Shown here: positions 28,200 through 38,167 of the stretch, in pieces
Position numbering within the stretch: position 1 is the stretch's first letter
How the letters are laid out: every line of letters starts with the position of its first letter
DNA from: Paracoccaceae bacterium
GTDB lineage: Bacteria > Pseudomonadota > Alphaproteobacteria > Rhodobacterales > Rhodobacteraceae
Length of the DNA stretch: 64,000 nt
Direction of reading: 5' to 3'
Assembly: GCA_009773375.1 (NCBI GenBank)
Contig: WRPH01000011.1
Coordinates: forward strand, 35,965 to 99,964
Position numbers and translations under genes: made by a program
The notes under the pieces: model-generated
Databases searched by the model: none
What the model saw: only the letters and a program-made list of their open reading frames with translations
Told to the model about the DNA's origin: nothing

Positions 28200-28610
28200 T
28201 CAGGCGGCGAAGCGTTCGGTCATCGCCGCCAGAAACGCCTCGGCCAGCGTGGAAAACAGCGCCTCGGTCATCCGGATCGGATCGCCGGGGCGCAACCCGG
28301 TCAGCGACTGTTCCGGCCGCCAGCGCACCGCCCCCGGTTCCGGAAAACGCCCGCCGTTTTCTGTCACGCCCAGCGCCAGCAACCGCACCTCGTTCAGCGC
28401 GTTGCCATCCTTGCCTTCCTGCGCGCGGGCGCGATGCATGAACCAGCCCTCCAGCGCCACCAGCATCTGCGCAAACACCTGCGCCTCGGCGGCCGCCCGC
28501 GCCCGCGCCTCGGACCGCGCCGCCACGCTGCGCCAGCTTTCCACCATCTCGGCAAAAGCGGCGCGGGCGGTGGCGATCTGTGACGGATCGTAAGTGGTGC
28601 GTGCCAGCAT
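28200..28610 (-). CDS. Hypothetical protein, Ala/Arg-rich helical
   Basis: A 136-residue protein without a recognised family. Start ATG 28610 has AGGAG at good spacing; an in-frame ATG 60 bp upstream does not. The sequence is mostly helical (ATARAAFAEMVESWRSVAAR, ARARAAAEAQVFAQMLVALE), with no signal peptide or membrane helix. It is convergent with emrB, with only 3 bp between stop codons. GC codon bias is normal for the region. Confidence 0.6.
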   Translation of the reverse strand: MLARTTYDPSQIATARAAFAEMVESWRSVAARSEARARAAAEAQVFAQMLVALEGWFMHRARAQEGKDGNALNEVRLLALGVTENGGRFPEPGAVRWRPEQSLTGLRPGDPIRMTEALFSTLAEAFLAAMTERFAA

Positions 28611-28770
28611 GCGGACTCCTTTCCACCAGTTTATCGCCGCAATCGCGCTGCGCAAAAGTTTTCGAAACATTGCTTAAAATTCTACATGGAAAATTGCCCT
28701 TCCCCGCCCCCTTCACTTATTGCCCCCACCCGTGTATGCCCCGCATCTTGAACCGACCGGAGTCCCGCCC

Positions 28771-29559
28771 ATGCAAGGCAGCGCCAACCTCAACCTGATG
28801 ATCAAGGCCGCGCGCCGCGCTGGCAAATCGCTTGTCAAAGACTTCCGCGAGGTGGAAAACCTGCAAGTCTCGACGAAAGGCCCCGGCGACTTTGTCAGCA
28901 AGGCCGACCGCGAGGCTGAACGGATCATCAAAGAGGATCTGATGGGCGCGCGCCCGACCTATGGTTGGCTGGGCGAAGAGACCGGCGAAACCGACGGCGT
29001 TGACCCGACCCGCCGCTGGATCGTCGATCCCTTGGATGGCACCACCAACTTCCTGCACGGCATGCCGCATTGGGCGATCTCTATCGCGCTGGAACACAAG
29101 GGCGAAATCGTTTCGGCCGTGGTGTTCGATGCTGCCAAGGACGAAATGTTCTGGGCAGAAAAAGGCTCCGGCACCTGGATGAACGACCGCCGCCTGCGCG
29201 TGTCGGGTCGCCGCGCCATGCACGAGGCGGTGTTTGCCACCGGCGTGCCGTTTGGTGCCAAAAAGACCCTGCCCGCGATGCTGGGCGACCTTGCCCGCCT
29301 GATGCCCGCCTGCGCTGGCGTGCGTCGTTGGGGCGCTGCCTCGCTCGATCTGGCTTACGTCGCTGCAGGCCGTTACGACGGCTATTGGGAACGTGAATTG
29401 CAGCCTTGGGACATCGCCGCAGGCATCCTGCTGGTGAAAGAGGCTGGGGGCATGATTGCGCCGGTGCGCGAAGGCTATGACATTCTGGAAAAAGGCGCGC
29501 TGATCTGCGCCAACGATCCGCTGTTCGAGCCGCTCAAAAAGATCATCCGCGACGAATAA
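28771..29559 (+). CDS. suhB: Inositol monophosphatase family protein (SuhB-like)
   Basis: A 262-residue Mg2+-dependent phosphatase. Start MQGSANLNLMIKAARRAGK fits SuhB. Metal-binding motifs: GEETG, WIVDPLDGTTNFLHGMPHW, and the C-terminal LQPWDIAAGILLVKEAGG. It may hydrolyse inositol-1-phosphate and/or act in transcription antitermination, as SuhB does in E. coli. An intrinsic terminator follows. Confidence 0.88.
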   Translation: MQGSANLNLMIKAARRAGKSLVKDFREVENLQVSTKGPGDFVSKADREAERIIKEDLMGARPTYGWLGEETGETDGVDPTRRWIVDPLDGTTNFLHGMPHWAISIALEHKGEIVSAVVFDAAKDEMFWAEKGSGTWMNDRRLRVSGRRAMHEAVFATGVPFGAKKTLPAMLGDLARLMPACAGVRRWGAASLDLAYVAAGRYDGYWERELQPWDIAAGILLVKEAGGMIAPVREGYDILEKGALICANDPLFEPLKKIIRDE

Positions 29560-29585
29560 GCCGTTCAGGCACATCAAACCGACAC

Positions 29586-29611
29586 AAGGCCAGCTTCATA
29601 GCTGGCCTTTG
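29586..29611 (+). terminator. Intrinsic terminator of suhB
   Basis: AAGGCCAGC-TTCATA-GCTGGCCTT followed by T, 27 bp past the stop. Confidence 0.75.
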
Positions 29612-29708
29612 GCGCGTATCAGATTTTGCTAGGAACAGCTTCATCGAAAATCGCGTTCGAGCGCAAGCGAGAGGCAGCGAATTTCGATTCACTCTAATCT
29701 GACACGCT

Positions 29709-30446
29709 TTATCGTTTCGGCACACGCGGGATATTGCTGCGCCTCAGCACATATTCCACCGGCGGATGCGGCGGCTTGCCCTGATTTTGCGCCCAATAGG
29801 CCTTGCCGCCGCGCTTGATCAGCGCCGGAATCGTCAGCACCAGCCCGGCGACAAAGCCGCCGACATGCGCCAGATACGCCACGCCATCCGCCGTGGCCGC
29901 AGCACCGTTGACCAGTTGCACCGCAAACCAGATCCCCAGCACGATCCACGCCGGGATCGAGAACACCCGGAAAAAGACCACAAAGATAAACAGCACATCC
30001 ACCCGCGCCTTGGGGAACAGCAGCAGATAACCGCCGAGCACCCCGGCAACCGCGCCCGATGCCCCCACCATCGGCACGTCTGACGTCGGATCACCCGCAA
30101 TTTGCAGCGCCGCTGCCGCAAGACCAGACGCAAGGTAAAACAGACCGAAGCGCAGATGCCCCATCTCGTCTTCCAGATTGTCGCCGAAAATCCACAAGAA
30201 CAGCATGTTGCCAGCCAGATGCATCCAGCCGCCATGCAGGAACATATGGGTCAGCACCGTCGCCACCCCCTGCCCCGCCAGCACCCGATCCGGCACCAGC
30301 CCCCATGTGTAAAAGAAATAGCCCAGCGCGTTTTCGCTTTGCAGGCCAAACCAATAGGCCAGAAACACAGCGATATTCACCCCGATCAGCGCGCGGGTGA
30401 CATAGGGCGTGCGCCCCGAGGGGTTATGGTCGCGGATCGGAAACAT
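29709..30446 (-). CDS. Rhomboid family intramembrane serine protease
   Basis: A 245-residue membrane protease with six to seven helices. Catalytic Ser in GASGAVAG and His in AHVGGFVAG; the oxyanion-side motif HMFLHGGWMHLAGNMLFLW is present. The C-terminal tail is Pro/Arg-rich and soluble. It lies 30 bp downstream of putA on the same strand, so may be co-transcribed. Substrates unknown. Confidence 0.92.
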   Translation of the reverse strand: MFPIRDHNPSGRTPYVTRALIGVNIAVFLAYWFGLQSENALGYFFYTWGLVPDRVLAGQGVATVLTHMFLHGGWMHLAGNMLFLWIFGDNLEDEMGHLRFGLFYLASGLAAAALQIAGDPTSDVPMVGASGAVAGVLGGYLLLFPKARVDVLFIFVVFFRVFSIPAWIVLGIWFAVQLVNGAAATADGVAYLAHVGGFVAGLVLTIPALIKRGGKAYWAQNQGKPPHPPVEYVLRRSNIPRVPKR

Positions 30447-30476
30447 GGCTTAGCGTTTCCGATCCACGCGCGCGCG

Positions 30477-33400
30477 TCAAGCCGCTGAAACCTCGGCCAG
30501 CAGTTGCGCGTTGCCGCCCGAAGCGGTGGTGTCGATGCAGACATGCCGCTCCAGCAGCGCATGGCCCGCATCCGGCATGCCGCCAATCAGCGGCAGGATC
30601 GGCCCCTTGCGCGCAGCCAGCGCCTTTGCCCGCTCGCGTCCACCGTCCACATCGCCCCACCACAGCGCACCGGAAAACCCGTCAAGCCGCGCCAGCGCCA
30701 GCGGTGCCAACCCCGAGGCCTCTACCGCATGGCCGCCCAAGGCCCGCACCGCCTCGGCCTGCGCAAGCGCGGTTGCAGCCCCCGGCCCCAGACACAGCAG
30801 CGGCGCGCGCGGGCTGGCGGTCAGCCGGTTCGATTCCCCCGTCGGCCCCGGCAGCACCCGCGCCTGCACCGGATGCGCCAGTTTGCGATCCAGCCGCAGC
30901 TGCGCAGTCACCTCGGCTTCGGGCATCTCGCGGCTGTCTTCCCCGGCGGCAGGCGCTGCCAATACGGTAAAGCGGTGCAGATATTCCGGCCCGCCCGCCT
31001 TTGGCCCGGTGCCGGAAAGCCCTTCACCGCCAAAGGGTTGGCTGCCGACCACCGCACCGATCTGGTTGCGGTTGACATAGGTGTTACCGACATGCAGCGC
31101 CTCGATCACCGCCTGCACCCGATCATCAATCCGTGTGTGCAAACCAAAGGTCAGCCCATAGCCGGTGGCATTCACCGCCTGCACCACCTTGTCAACCTGC
31201 CCCGCCTTGAAGGTGGCGATATGCAGCACCGGGCCGAAGATTTCCTTCGGCATCGCCGCGATTCCGGCGACCTTGATCACTGTAGGCGCAATGAATGTGC
31301 CCGCCTTCGGCGCAGTCATTTCCTTCAGCACCCGGCCTTCCGCCCGCGCCGCCGCGACATAATCGGCAATGCCCTGCTGCGCTTCGGCGTCGATCACCGG
31401 CCCGACATCGGTGAACAGATCCAGCGGATCACCCAGCGCCAATTCATCCATCGCGCCGAACAGCATCTCTTGCACGGTTTCCGCCACGTCTTCCTGCACA
31501 TAGAGGCACCGCAGTGCCGAACAGCGCTGCCCCGCCGACTGGAACGACGACGCCAGAATATCGCGCACCGCCTGTTCGGGCAGCGCGGTGCTATCAACCA
31601 GCATCGCGTTCAACCCGCCGGTTTCTGCAATCAGCGGCGCGGTCGGGTCCAGATGTTCGGCCATGGCGCGGCGGATCATCAGCGCGGTTTCAGTCGATCC
31701 GGTAAAGGCCACACCGTTCACCCGCGCATTGCGGGTGATCGCAGCCCCCACTTGCCCATCGCCGGGCAGCAGTTGCAGCGCACTGGCGGGAACCCCGGCC
31801 TTGTGCAGCAAATCCACCGCCAAAGCCGCGATCAGCGGCGTTTGCTCGGCAGGCTTTGCCACCACCGCATTGCCCCCCGCCAGCGCCGCCCCGATCTGCC
31901 CCGAGAAGATCGCCAGCGGGAAATTCCACGGGCTGATGCAGGCAAACACGCCACGCGCAGGTGCCGTCAGCGCCTCGGCACCATCGGCATAATAGCGCAT
32001 AAAATCAACCGCTTCGCGCAGCTCCGCCACCGCATCGGCCAGCGATTTTCCGGCCTCGCGCGCCAGAATGGCAAAGATCGGCCCAAAGTTCGCCTCATAC
32101 AAATCCGCCGCCCGGCGCAGCACTTCGGCCCGCACCAACGCACTGGCAGCCCAAGGCTCGGCCAGCCGCAGCGCGGTGTCGACATCCGCCACCGACGCCG
32201 TCAGCACATGGCCGACCAGCGCCCCCGTTGCCGGGTTTTTCACCTCAAGCCGCAGCCCGCCCACCCGTGCACCTGCCAGCATTGGCCCGGCCTCAAACAC
32301 CGCCGCCTCATGCGGGCCACGCGCCGCCGCAATCGCCGCCAGATCGCCCGCATCGGTCAGATCCCAGCCTTGCGAGTTCACCCGGCCGCCAAACAGCGCA
32401 GGCCCGGTGGCAATCGCCGCGCTGACCACCGAGGCCATGCCCTCCATCGCGGTGATCGGGCAGGCCGCCACCCGTTCCGGGCTGACCTCTTCGTTGACGA
32501 TCTGGTTGACGAAGCTGGAGTTCGCACCGTTCTCCAACAGCCGCCGCACCAGATAGGCCAGCAGATCGCGGTGCGCGCCGACAGGTGCATAAATCCGGCA
32601 GCGGGTTCCGTTGTCGGTCAGCACGATGTCGTGCAGCCGTTCACCCATGCCATGCAAGCGCTGGAATTCGAACGCTTTTTTATCCGTCGCCATATCCAGA
32701 ATCGCCGCCACCGTATGCGCGTTATGGGTGGCGAATTGCGGATAAATCCGGTCGGTCAGCCCCAGCAATTTGCGCGCATTGGCGATGTAGGACACATCGG
32801 TTGCCTGCTTGCGGGTGAACACCGGGAAAGACGTCAGCCCTAGCACCTGCGCGCGCTTCACCTCGGCATCCCAATAGGCACCCTTGACCAGCCGCACCAT
32901 GATCTTGCGATCGAGCTTCACCGACAGTGCATAAAGCCAGTCGATCACAGCGCCTGCGCGCCGCCCGTAGGCCTGCACCACCACGCCAAAGCCATCCCAG
33001 CCGCGCAAGGCCGGGTCCGACAGCACCGCCTCGATCACCTCCAGCGACAGCGCCAGCCGGTCGGCTTCTTCGGCGTCGATGTTGAAGCCCAGACCCGCCG
33101 CCTTGGCCAACCCAGCCAAAGCCCGCACGCGCGGCACCAGTTCTTCCATCACCCGGCCACGCTTGGCGACCTCATAGCGCGGATGCAGCGCCGACAGCTT
33201 CACCGAAATCCCCGGATTGGTGCGAATGTCGCCGGTGGTCGCAGCCCGCGCAATCGCGGTGATCGCCGCCGAATACGACAGATGATAGCGCCGCGCATCG
33301 GCTTCGGTGCGCGCCGCCTCGCCCAGCATGTCATAGCTGTAGGTATAGCCCTGCGCTTCCAACTCGCGCGCGCGTTTCATTGCCAGATCAATGGTTTCGC

Positions 33401-33908
33401 CCAACACGAAGTTGCGCCCCATCTCTTTCATCGCCCGCGTAACGGCGGTGCGGATCACCGGCTCACCCAGCCGTTTGACCGCCGCTTTCAGATGCCCGAC
33501 CACGCCCGGCTCGCGTTCGTCCAGCACCTTGCCGGTCAGCATCAAGGCCCAGGTGGACGCGTTCACCAGCGACGAGGCCGATTTGCCCAAGTGCCGCCCC
33601 CAATCCGAAGGCGCGATCTTGTCTTCGATCAAGGCATCCATCGTATCGGCATCCGGCACCCGCAACAGCGCCTCGGCCAGACACATCAGCGCGATGCCTT
33701 CGTCGGTGGACAGACCATATTCGGCCAGAAACACCTCCATCAGGCCGGGCTTCACGCTTGCCCTGATCCGCCGCACCAGATCGGCACCGGCGACCGTGAT
33801 GCGCGCGCGCTGGCCCGCATCCACCCCGGCTGCCGCGATCAGTTCCGCGACCAAAGCCGCCTCATCGCGCAGGCTGTCACGCTCGATTACGGTCCAGGCA
33901 GTGGTCAT
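30477..33908 (-). CDS. putA: Bifunctional proline dehydrogenase / P5C dehydrogenase
   Basis: A 1143-residue PutA that oxidises proline to glutamate. The N-terminal half is the FAD PRODH barrel (ISVKLSALHPRYE, MVRLVKGAYWDAEVKRAQ). The C-terminal half is an aldehyde dehydrogenase (ISPWNFPLAIFSGQIGAALA, LIAETGGLNAML, catalytic Cys in SAGQRCSALRCLYV). No ribbon-helix-helix DNA-binding domain is seen, so it should be a bifunctional rather than trifunctional PutA, regulated by the divergent Lrp-type gene. Start ATG 33908 follows AGGAGAGCCGCA. Confidence 0.96.
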   Translation of the reverse strand: MTTAWTVIERDSLRDEAALVAELIAAAGVDAGQRARITVAGADLVRRIRASVKPGLMEVFLAEYGLSTDEGIALMCLAEALLRVPDADTMDALIEDKIAPSDWGRHLGKSASSLVNASTWALMLTGKVLDEREPGVVGHLKAAVKRLGEPVIRTAVTRAMKEMGRNFVLGETIDLAMKRARELEAQGYTYSYDMLGEAARTEADARRYHLSYSAAITAIARAATTGDIRTNPGISVKLSALHPRYEVAKRGRVMEELVPRVRALAGLAKAAGLGFNIDAEEADRLALSLEVIEAVLSDPALRGWDGFGVVVQAYGRRAGAVIDWLYALSVKLDRKIMVRLVKGAYWDAEVKRAQVLGLTSFPVFTRKQATDVSYIANARKLLGLTDRIYPQFATHNAHTVAAILDMATDKKAFEFQRLHGMGERLHDIVLTDNGTRCRIYAPVGAHRDLLAYLVRRLLENGANSSFVNQIVNEEVSPERVAACPITAMEGMASVVSAAIATGPALFGGRVNSQGWDLTDAGDLAAIAAARGPHEAAVFEAGPMLAGARVGGLRLEVKNPATGALVGHVLTASVADVDTALRLAEPWAASALVRAEVLRRAADLYEANFGPIFAILAREAGKSLADAVAELREAVDFMRYYADGAEALTAPARGVFACISPWNFPLAIFSGQIGAALAGGNAVVAKPAEQTPLIAALAVDLLHKAGVPASALQLLPGDGQVGAAITRNARVNGVAFTGSTETALMIRRAMAEHLDPTAPLIAETGGLNAMLVDSTALPEQAVRDILASSFQSAGQRCSALRCLYVQEDVAETVQEMLFGAMDELALGDPLDLFTDVGPVIDAEAQQGIADYVAAARAEGRVLKEMTAPKAGTFIAPTVIKVAGIAAMPKEIFGPVLHIATFKAGQVDKVVQAVNATGYGLTFGLHTRIDDRVQAVIEALHVGNTYVNRNQIGAVVGSQPFGGEGLSGTGPKAGGPEYLHRFTVLAAPAAGEDSREMPEAEVTAQLRLDRKLAHPVQARVLPGPTGESNRLTASPRAPLLCLGPGAATALAQAEAVRALGGHAVEASGLAPLALARLDGFSGALWWGDVDGGRERAKALAARKGPILPLIGGMPDAGHALLERHVCIDTTASGGNAQLLAEVSAA

Positions 33909-34014
33909 TGCGGCTCTCCTATGGGTTTCGCCCATCATAGCGCAGGTTTGACAGGCTGTTTTCCCGAAGTTATTCTAAACCCCAGCCGTTCCGCCGTAAA
34001 TAAAGGCCTATCAC

Positions 34015-34476
34015 ATGCCGACCGACCTTGTGCCGCTAGACCGTTTCGATCACGCCATCCTGCGTGAGCTGTCCGCCGATGGCCGCATCAGCGCGACCGA
34101 GCTGGGCCGCCGTATCGGGCTGTCAAAATCGCCGACCCAGGCGCGGATGAAACGGCTGGAAGATACCGGCGTGATCACCGGCTATCGCGCCAATCTGGAC
34201 CCGATCCGCATGGGGCAAGCGCATGTCGCCTTTGTCGAGGTGCGGCTGTCCGACACCCGCGAGGCGGCGCTGCAAGCCTTCAACAAGGCGGTGCTGGCGG
34301 TGCCAGAGGTGGAACAATGCCACATGATCGCCAGCCGTTTCGACTATCTGCTGAAGGTGCGCACCGCCGATATTCAGGATTACCGCCGCGTGCTGGCCGA
34401 ACATATCTCGGCGCTGCCGCACGTTGCCTCTACCTCGACCTATGTGGCGATGGAGGCGGTCAAGGAACGCTTCTAG
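34015..34476 (+). CDS. putR: Lrp/AsnC-family regulator, likely PutR
   Basis: A 153-residue Lrp-type protein. N-terminal HTH: DHAILRELSADGRISATELG and RIGLSKSPTQARMKRLE; the C-terminal RAM domain is standard. It is divergent from putA across 106 bp, the usual place of PutR, the proline-responsive activator of putA in alphaproteobacteria. Assignment to PutR is by context. Confidence 0.88.
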   Translation: MPTDLVPLDRFDHAILRELSADGRISATELGRRIGLSKSPTQARMKRLEDTGVITGYRANLDPIRMGQAHVAFVEVRLSDTREAALQAFNKAVLAVPEVEQCHMIASRFDYLLKVRTADIQDYRRVLAEHISALPHVASTSTYVAMEAVKERF

Positions 34477-34486
34477 GCGCCACAGC

Positions 34487-35356
34487 CTAAAACCACTGCC
34501 CCGGCTCCATCAGCCCCAGATCCATCAACTGCTGGCTATGCCATTCAAACGGCGTCGAATTGTGCCAGCGGAAATCATGGATATCAAAGCGCGACCCCGC
34601 GTTTGACCGCAGCGCCTTGGCGGTGCGGAACGACACGATGGCGGTGGTGATGTTGTGGTGCCATGGGCAAGCGTAAGTGTTGTATTCCTCGTCCGACAGG
34701 GTGTAATCGCCGCGCAATTTCAGATCGGGCTTGGTACGGAACAGCGCAATCCGGTCGATCTTGCGGCGCGGCACCGGGATATGTTCTTCAAACCGCCAGC
34801 GCAGCCCGCCAAAGAAATCCAGCTGGCGTTCCTTGGGGTGGTTGTGGTTGGCCACGTCCGGCCGCCCCAGCGCGTAATAGCCGGATTTGTCCAGATGCGC
34901 CCGCTCCAGCGAGACCGCGTTCGAAAACACGTCCAGATCATCGGCATACAGATCGACCACATAAGACAGCATCGCATCGCGGCGTTCTTCGGTGTGAAAG
35001 GCCAGCATTTCCCGGATATGGCGGGTCTCGCAGAACGGAAAGAACAGATATTCTGCATTGTAACAGTAATACAGCCAGATCCCCGGAGCCGCTTCGATCA
35101 CCCGGTTTACCGCATCGACCAGCGCGTTATCAGCATGCACATCATAAACAATGCGGTGGATCTTCGCTTCAAGCGCTGCTGGCACCACGATCGCCTCAGG
35201 TGCCAGCAGCGCCACTTGTGGAAAGCCGGCCTCCAGATGGTGGCGCAGCGTGGTGTCCACCTCTACCGCGTCTTCGGCAAACACCAGCGCCAACGGCCCC
35301 TTGGCATAGGCCACCTTCGCATCGGTCAGGAACTGATCAAGGGACGAATATTTCAT
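34487..35356 (-). CDS. Conserved protein of unknown function (possible glycosyltransferase-like)
   Basis: A 289-residue soluble protein. Start MKYSSLDQFLTDAKVAYAKG is chosen over an upstream in-frame ATG. Notable segments: VYDVHADNALVDAVNRVIEA, IWLYYCYNAEYLFFPFCETR, HTEERRDAMLSYVVDLYADD (polar/acidic), DFFGGLRWRFEEHIPVPRRK and YACPWHHNITTAIVSFRTAK. The acidic VVDLYADD and the overall layout recall GT-A glycosyltransferase-like proteins, but I cannot confirm it. Convergent with putR, 10 bp apart. Confidence 0.65.
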   Translation of the reverse strand: MKYSSLDQFLTDAKVAYAKGPLALVFAEDAVEVDTTLRHHLEAGFPQVALLAPEAIVVPAALEAKIHRIVYDVHADNALVDAVNRVIEAAPGIWLYYCYNAEYLFFPFCETRHIREMLAFHTEERRDAMLSYVVDLYADDLDVFSNAVSLERAHLDKSGYYALGRPDVANHNHPKERQLDFFGGLRWRFEEHIPVPRRKIDRIALFRTKPDLKLRGDYTLSDEEYNTYACPWHHNITTAIVSFRTAKALRSNAGSRFDIHDFRWHNSTPFEWHSQQLMDLGLMEPGQWF

Positions 35357-35499
35357 ACGCTGCCTGCAAGACTTGCCCATTCTGTCGGGCCATTGTTTAG
35401 ATTCCGTGAACAATCCCGGCAATGCAAGCCCCAACAAACGCAGCGCCGTTGCGAAGCGGTGCGCTTTGCCCTATCTGCACCCCACCAAAGAGGTGCGCC

Positions 35500-36822
35500 A
35501 TGGCTGATCCGAAGAAGCTTTTCATCAAGACCTACGGCTGTCAGATGAACGTCTATGACAGCGAGCGGATGGCCGAGGCCATGGGCACCGATGGCTATGT
35601 CACCACCGACACCGCCGAAGACGCCGATATGGTGCTGCTGAACACCTGCCATATTCGCGAAAAGGCCGGACAAAAGCTGTATTCCGATCTGGGCCGACTG
35701 CGGGCCCTGAAAGACGCGAAACCGGGCATGAAGATCGGCGTGGCGGGCTGCGTCGCACAGGCCGAAGGCGCCGAGATCACCCGGCGCATGCCGATCGTCG
35801 ATTTGGTTGTCGGGCCGCAATCCTACCACCGCCTGCCCGAAATGGCGCGGGCGGGCGGCCAGCAGGTCAACACCGAATTTCCCGCCGAAGACAAGTTCGA
35901 CCTGCTGCCCGAACGCAAGGCCACGCGCGGCCCGGCGGCGTTTCTGACGGTGCAGGAAGGCTGCGATAAATTCTGCGCCTTTTGCGTGGTCCCCTACACC
36001 CGTGGGGCCGAGGTGTCGCGCCCGGCACAGCGCATCCTGACCGAGGCGCGCGGGCTGGTCGAAAAAGGCGTGCGCGACATCACGCTGCTGGGCCAGAACG
36101 TCAACGCCTATCATGGCGGCGGGGGCGGCGAAGGTGGGGGCGGCGACTGGACGCTGTCGCGGCTGATCCGCGAGCTTGCCCGCATCGACGGGCTGCAGCG
36201 TATCCGCTACACCACCAGCCACCCCAATGACATGGACGATGACCTGATCGCGGCCCACGGCGACGAGCCCAAACTGATGCCCTACCTGCATCTGCCGGTG
36301 CAATCGGGGTCGGACCGCATCCTGAAGGCGATGAACCGCAAACACACCGCCGAGGCCTATCTGCGCCTGATCGAGCGCATCCGCGCCGCCCGCCCCGATA
36401 TCCTGCTGTCCTCCGATTTCATCGTCGGCTTCCCCGGTGAAACCGACCGCGATTTCGAAGACACCCTCGATCTGATCCGCGCGGTGGGCTATGGCGCGGC
36501 CTATTCCTTCAAATATTCCGCCCGCCCCGGCACCCCGGCGGCAGAAAAGCCAGAAATCGACTCGCATGTGGCGGATGCAAGGCTGCAAACCCTGCAAGCC
36601 CTGATCACCGAGCAACAGCGCGCCGTGCAAGCCGCGATGGTGGGCCGCGAAGTCGGCGTACTGTACGAAAAGCCGGGCCGCAATGCCGGGCAGATGATCG
36701 GCAAATCCGATCACCTGCACGCCGTCCACGTTGACGATGCGACCGGCACCGTGGGCGAACTGGTTCGGGTCAGAATCTCAGCTTCGTCGTCCAACTCTTT
36801 GGCAGGTGAGCGTATTTCGTAA
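35500..36822 (+). CDS. miaB: tRNA-2-methylthio-N6-dimethylallyladenosine synthase
   Basis: A 440-residue radical-SAM methylthiotransferase acting on A37 of tRNAs reading UNN codons. The N-terminal cluster-binding cysteines lie in [23 protein letters not shown] and [11 protein letters not shown]. The radical SAM motif is [19 protein letters not shown]-terminal TRAM domain ends NSLAGE. Start MADPKK has GAGGTG upstream. A Gly-rich insert ([10 protein letters not shown]) precedes [10 protein letters not shown]. Confidence 0.96.
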   Translation: MADPKKLFIKTYGCQMNVYDSERMAEAMGTDGYVTTDTAEDADMVLLNTCHIREKAGQKLYSDLGRLRALKDAKPGMKIGVAGCVAQAEGAEITRRMPIVDLVVGPQSYHRLPEMARAGGQQVNTEFPAEDKFDLLPERKATRGPAAFLTVQEGCDKFCAFCVVPYTRGAEVSRPAQRILTEARGLVEKGVRDITLLGQNVNAYHGGGGGEGGGGDWTLSRLIRELARIDGLQRIRYTTSHPNDMDDDLIAAHGDEPKLMPYLHLPVQSGSDRILKAMNRKHTAEAYLRLIERIRAARPDILLSSDFIVGFPGETDRDFEDTLDLIRAVGYGAAYSFKYSARPGTPAAEKPEIDSHVADARLQTLQALITEQQRAVQAAMVGREVGVLYEKPGRNAGQMIGKSDHLHAVHVDDATGTVGELVRVRISASSSNSLAGERIS

Positions 36823-37011
36823 ATCAGTGTTACAGCCGGTTGTTTCCACTTCGGCGTCAATGCCACCACAAGGCGAAGATATTGAAAAATAACGCAACAG
36901 CTAGTCTTCAAAAAGCCATAAACCCATAGATTTTGCTTTACTTCATGCCCCCCGTCGGCAAACCTTTGCTCACGTCTGCGTGTATTCCGATGATTAGGGG
37001 GAGCTGCCGAA

Positions 37012-37617
37012 GTGGAGCGTTTTTCCAGAGCAGTTAAAGTAGTATTGGGGGGTGCGGCGCTTGCTGTCGGTCTCCTGTCTGCGGGTGTGTCTGCCGCACA
37101 TCCCAGCAAAACGCCACACGAAGCACACCAAAGCGTGCCCGGCCCTGAAGTGGCGGGCAAGATCGAATGGGGCGTCTGGGTTGATGATGACGGCTGCATG
37201 CACTGGTGGGCCGATGGCGGACTTGAAGGCTATATGCTTGACCGCGTGAACCCCAAGACCGGCAAGCCGGTCTGTCTCAAGCGCAACACCTGCCTTGTGG
37301 AAAACACCGATCAGCTTTTCGCCACCGACAGCCACAAGCTGACGGCAGCGGGCCTGCGCCGGCTGGAAGATTTCTTCCGCAGCGCCGGGGCTTTTGGTTA
37401 TGCCGTCTATGGCCATACCGACAGCCGCGCGTCGGATGAATACAACATGCGCCTGTCGCAGCGCCGGGCCAAGGCTGTGGCCGATGTCGGTCGCGCCATG
37501 GGGGCGATGGTGGAACGTGAAATTGGCTTTGGCGAGCGTGAACCGGTTGCCTCGAACGCGACAGCTGCAGGTATGCAGAAGAACCGTCGCGTCGAAGTCG
37601 TTTGCTACAGGTGGTAA
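37012..37617 (+). CDS. OmpA-family envelope protein with Cys-bounded module
   Basis: A 201-residue exported protein; GTG start with AGGGGGAG 8 nt upstream. A signal peptide (AALAVGLLSAGVSAA) is followed by a module at residues 58-88, DDDGCMHWW...GLEGY...PKTGKPVC, with Cys at 62 and 88. Residues ~100-200 are an OmpA-like peptidoglycan-binding domain (YAVYGHTDSRASDEYNMRLS, QRRAKAV). The next gene encodes the same module at the same residue numbers. Probably an envelope anchor or sensor; function unknown. Confidence 0.82.
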   Translation: MERFSRAVKVVLGGAALAVGLLSAGVSAAHPSKTPHEAHQSVPGPEVAGKIEWGVWVDDDGCMHWWADGGLEGYMLDRVNPKTGKPVCLKRNTCLVENTDQLFATDSHKLTAAGLRRLEDFFRSAGAFGYAVYGHTDSRASDEYNMRLSQRRAKAVADVGRAMGAMVEREIGFGEREPVASNATAAGMQKNRRVEVVCYRW

Positions 37618-37622
37618 CAGAT

Positions 37623-37985
37623 ATGGCAAAACTCTCTTTGCTTGGCATGGGTTTGGTGGCGGCAACGCTGCTGTCTGGCTGCGTTGACGGCCTGACGCCT
37701 TACGTCCAAAGCCCCGACACCGTGATCGCAACCAACGCCGACCGTGGCCGCGACAATGTTGCACTGGAACCGGGCCGCGCCGCGATTGCCTATGATCCCG
37801 ATGGCTGTCAGGGCTGGATCATCGACGATGGCGTCGAAGGCTACTCGGGCCGCCGGTTCGACCCGGCCACCGGCCTGCCGGTCTGCAACAACCATTACCC
37901 GCCGGGAACGGTGGTGAAGAATTACCAGTCGCAGTCGCCGGGCCTGCGCGACTATGTGCCCCACGCCGGTCGCCGCACCAACTAA
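37623..37985 (+). CDS. Small lipoprotein sharing a module with the upstream OmpA protein
   Basis: A 120-residue lipoprotein; lipobox LLSGC places the lipidated Cys at 20. Residues 58-88 read DPDGCQGWI...GVEGY...PATGLPVC, 17 of 31 positions identical to residues 58-88 of the upstream protein, with both cysteines kept. It starts 5 bp after that gene's stop, so they form a two-gene operon closed by a strong terminator. Unknown function. Confidence 0.72.
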   Translation: MAKLSLLGMGLVAATLLSGCVDGLTPYVQSPDTVIATNADRGRDNVALEPGRAAIAYDPDGCQGWIIDDGVEGYSGRRFDPATGLPVCNNHYPPGTVVKNYQSQSPGLRDYVPHAGRRTN

Positions 37986-38003
37986 GCCCGCAAGACATAC
38001 AAG

Positions 38004-38036
38004 AAAGGCCATGGCACCGCGCCGTGGCCTTTTTTT
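38004..38036 (+). terminator. Strong intrinsic terminator of the OmpA/lipoprotein operon
   Basis: AAAGGCCATGGC / GCCGTGGCCTTT stem (one G-T wobble), 5-nt loop, then a T-run. Confidence 0.88.
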
Positions 38037-38167
38037 CATGCGCAGATCTTGTGCAGGCGGCAAACCGTCACAACTTTGACAAGCAACGGCGTCAGGTTGT
38101 TCTTGCCACCGCATCGGCTTGCTAGCACACTACATATAGACGTCACCTGAACCGCAAGGAGAACCCT

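Noticed and set aside
30825..30845. GGTTCGATTCC, a tRNA T-arm-like string
   Set aside because: It lies inside putA and no acceptor, D or anticodon arms can be built around it.
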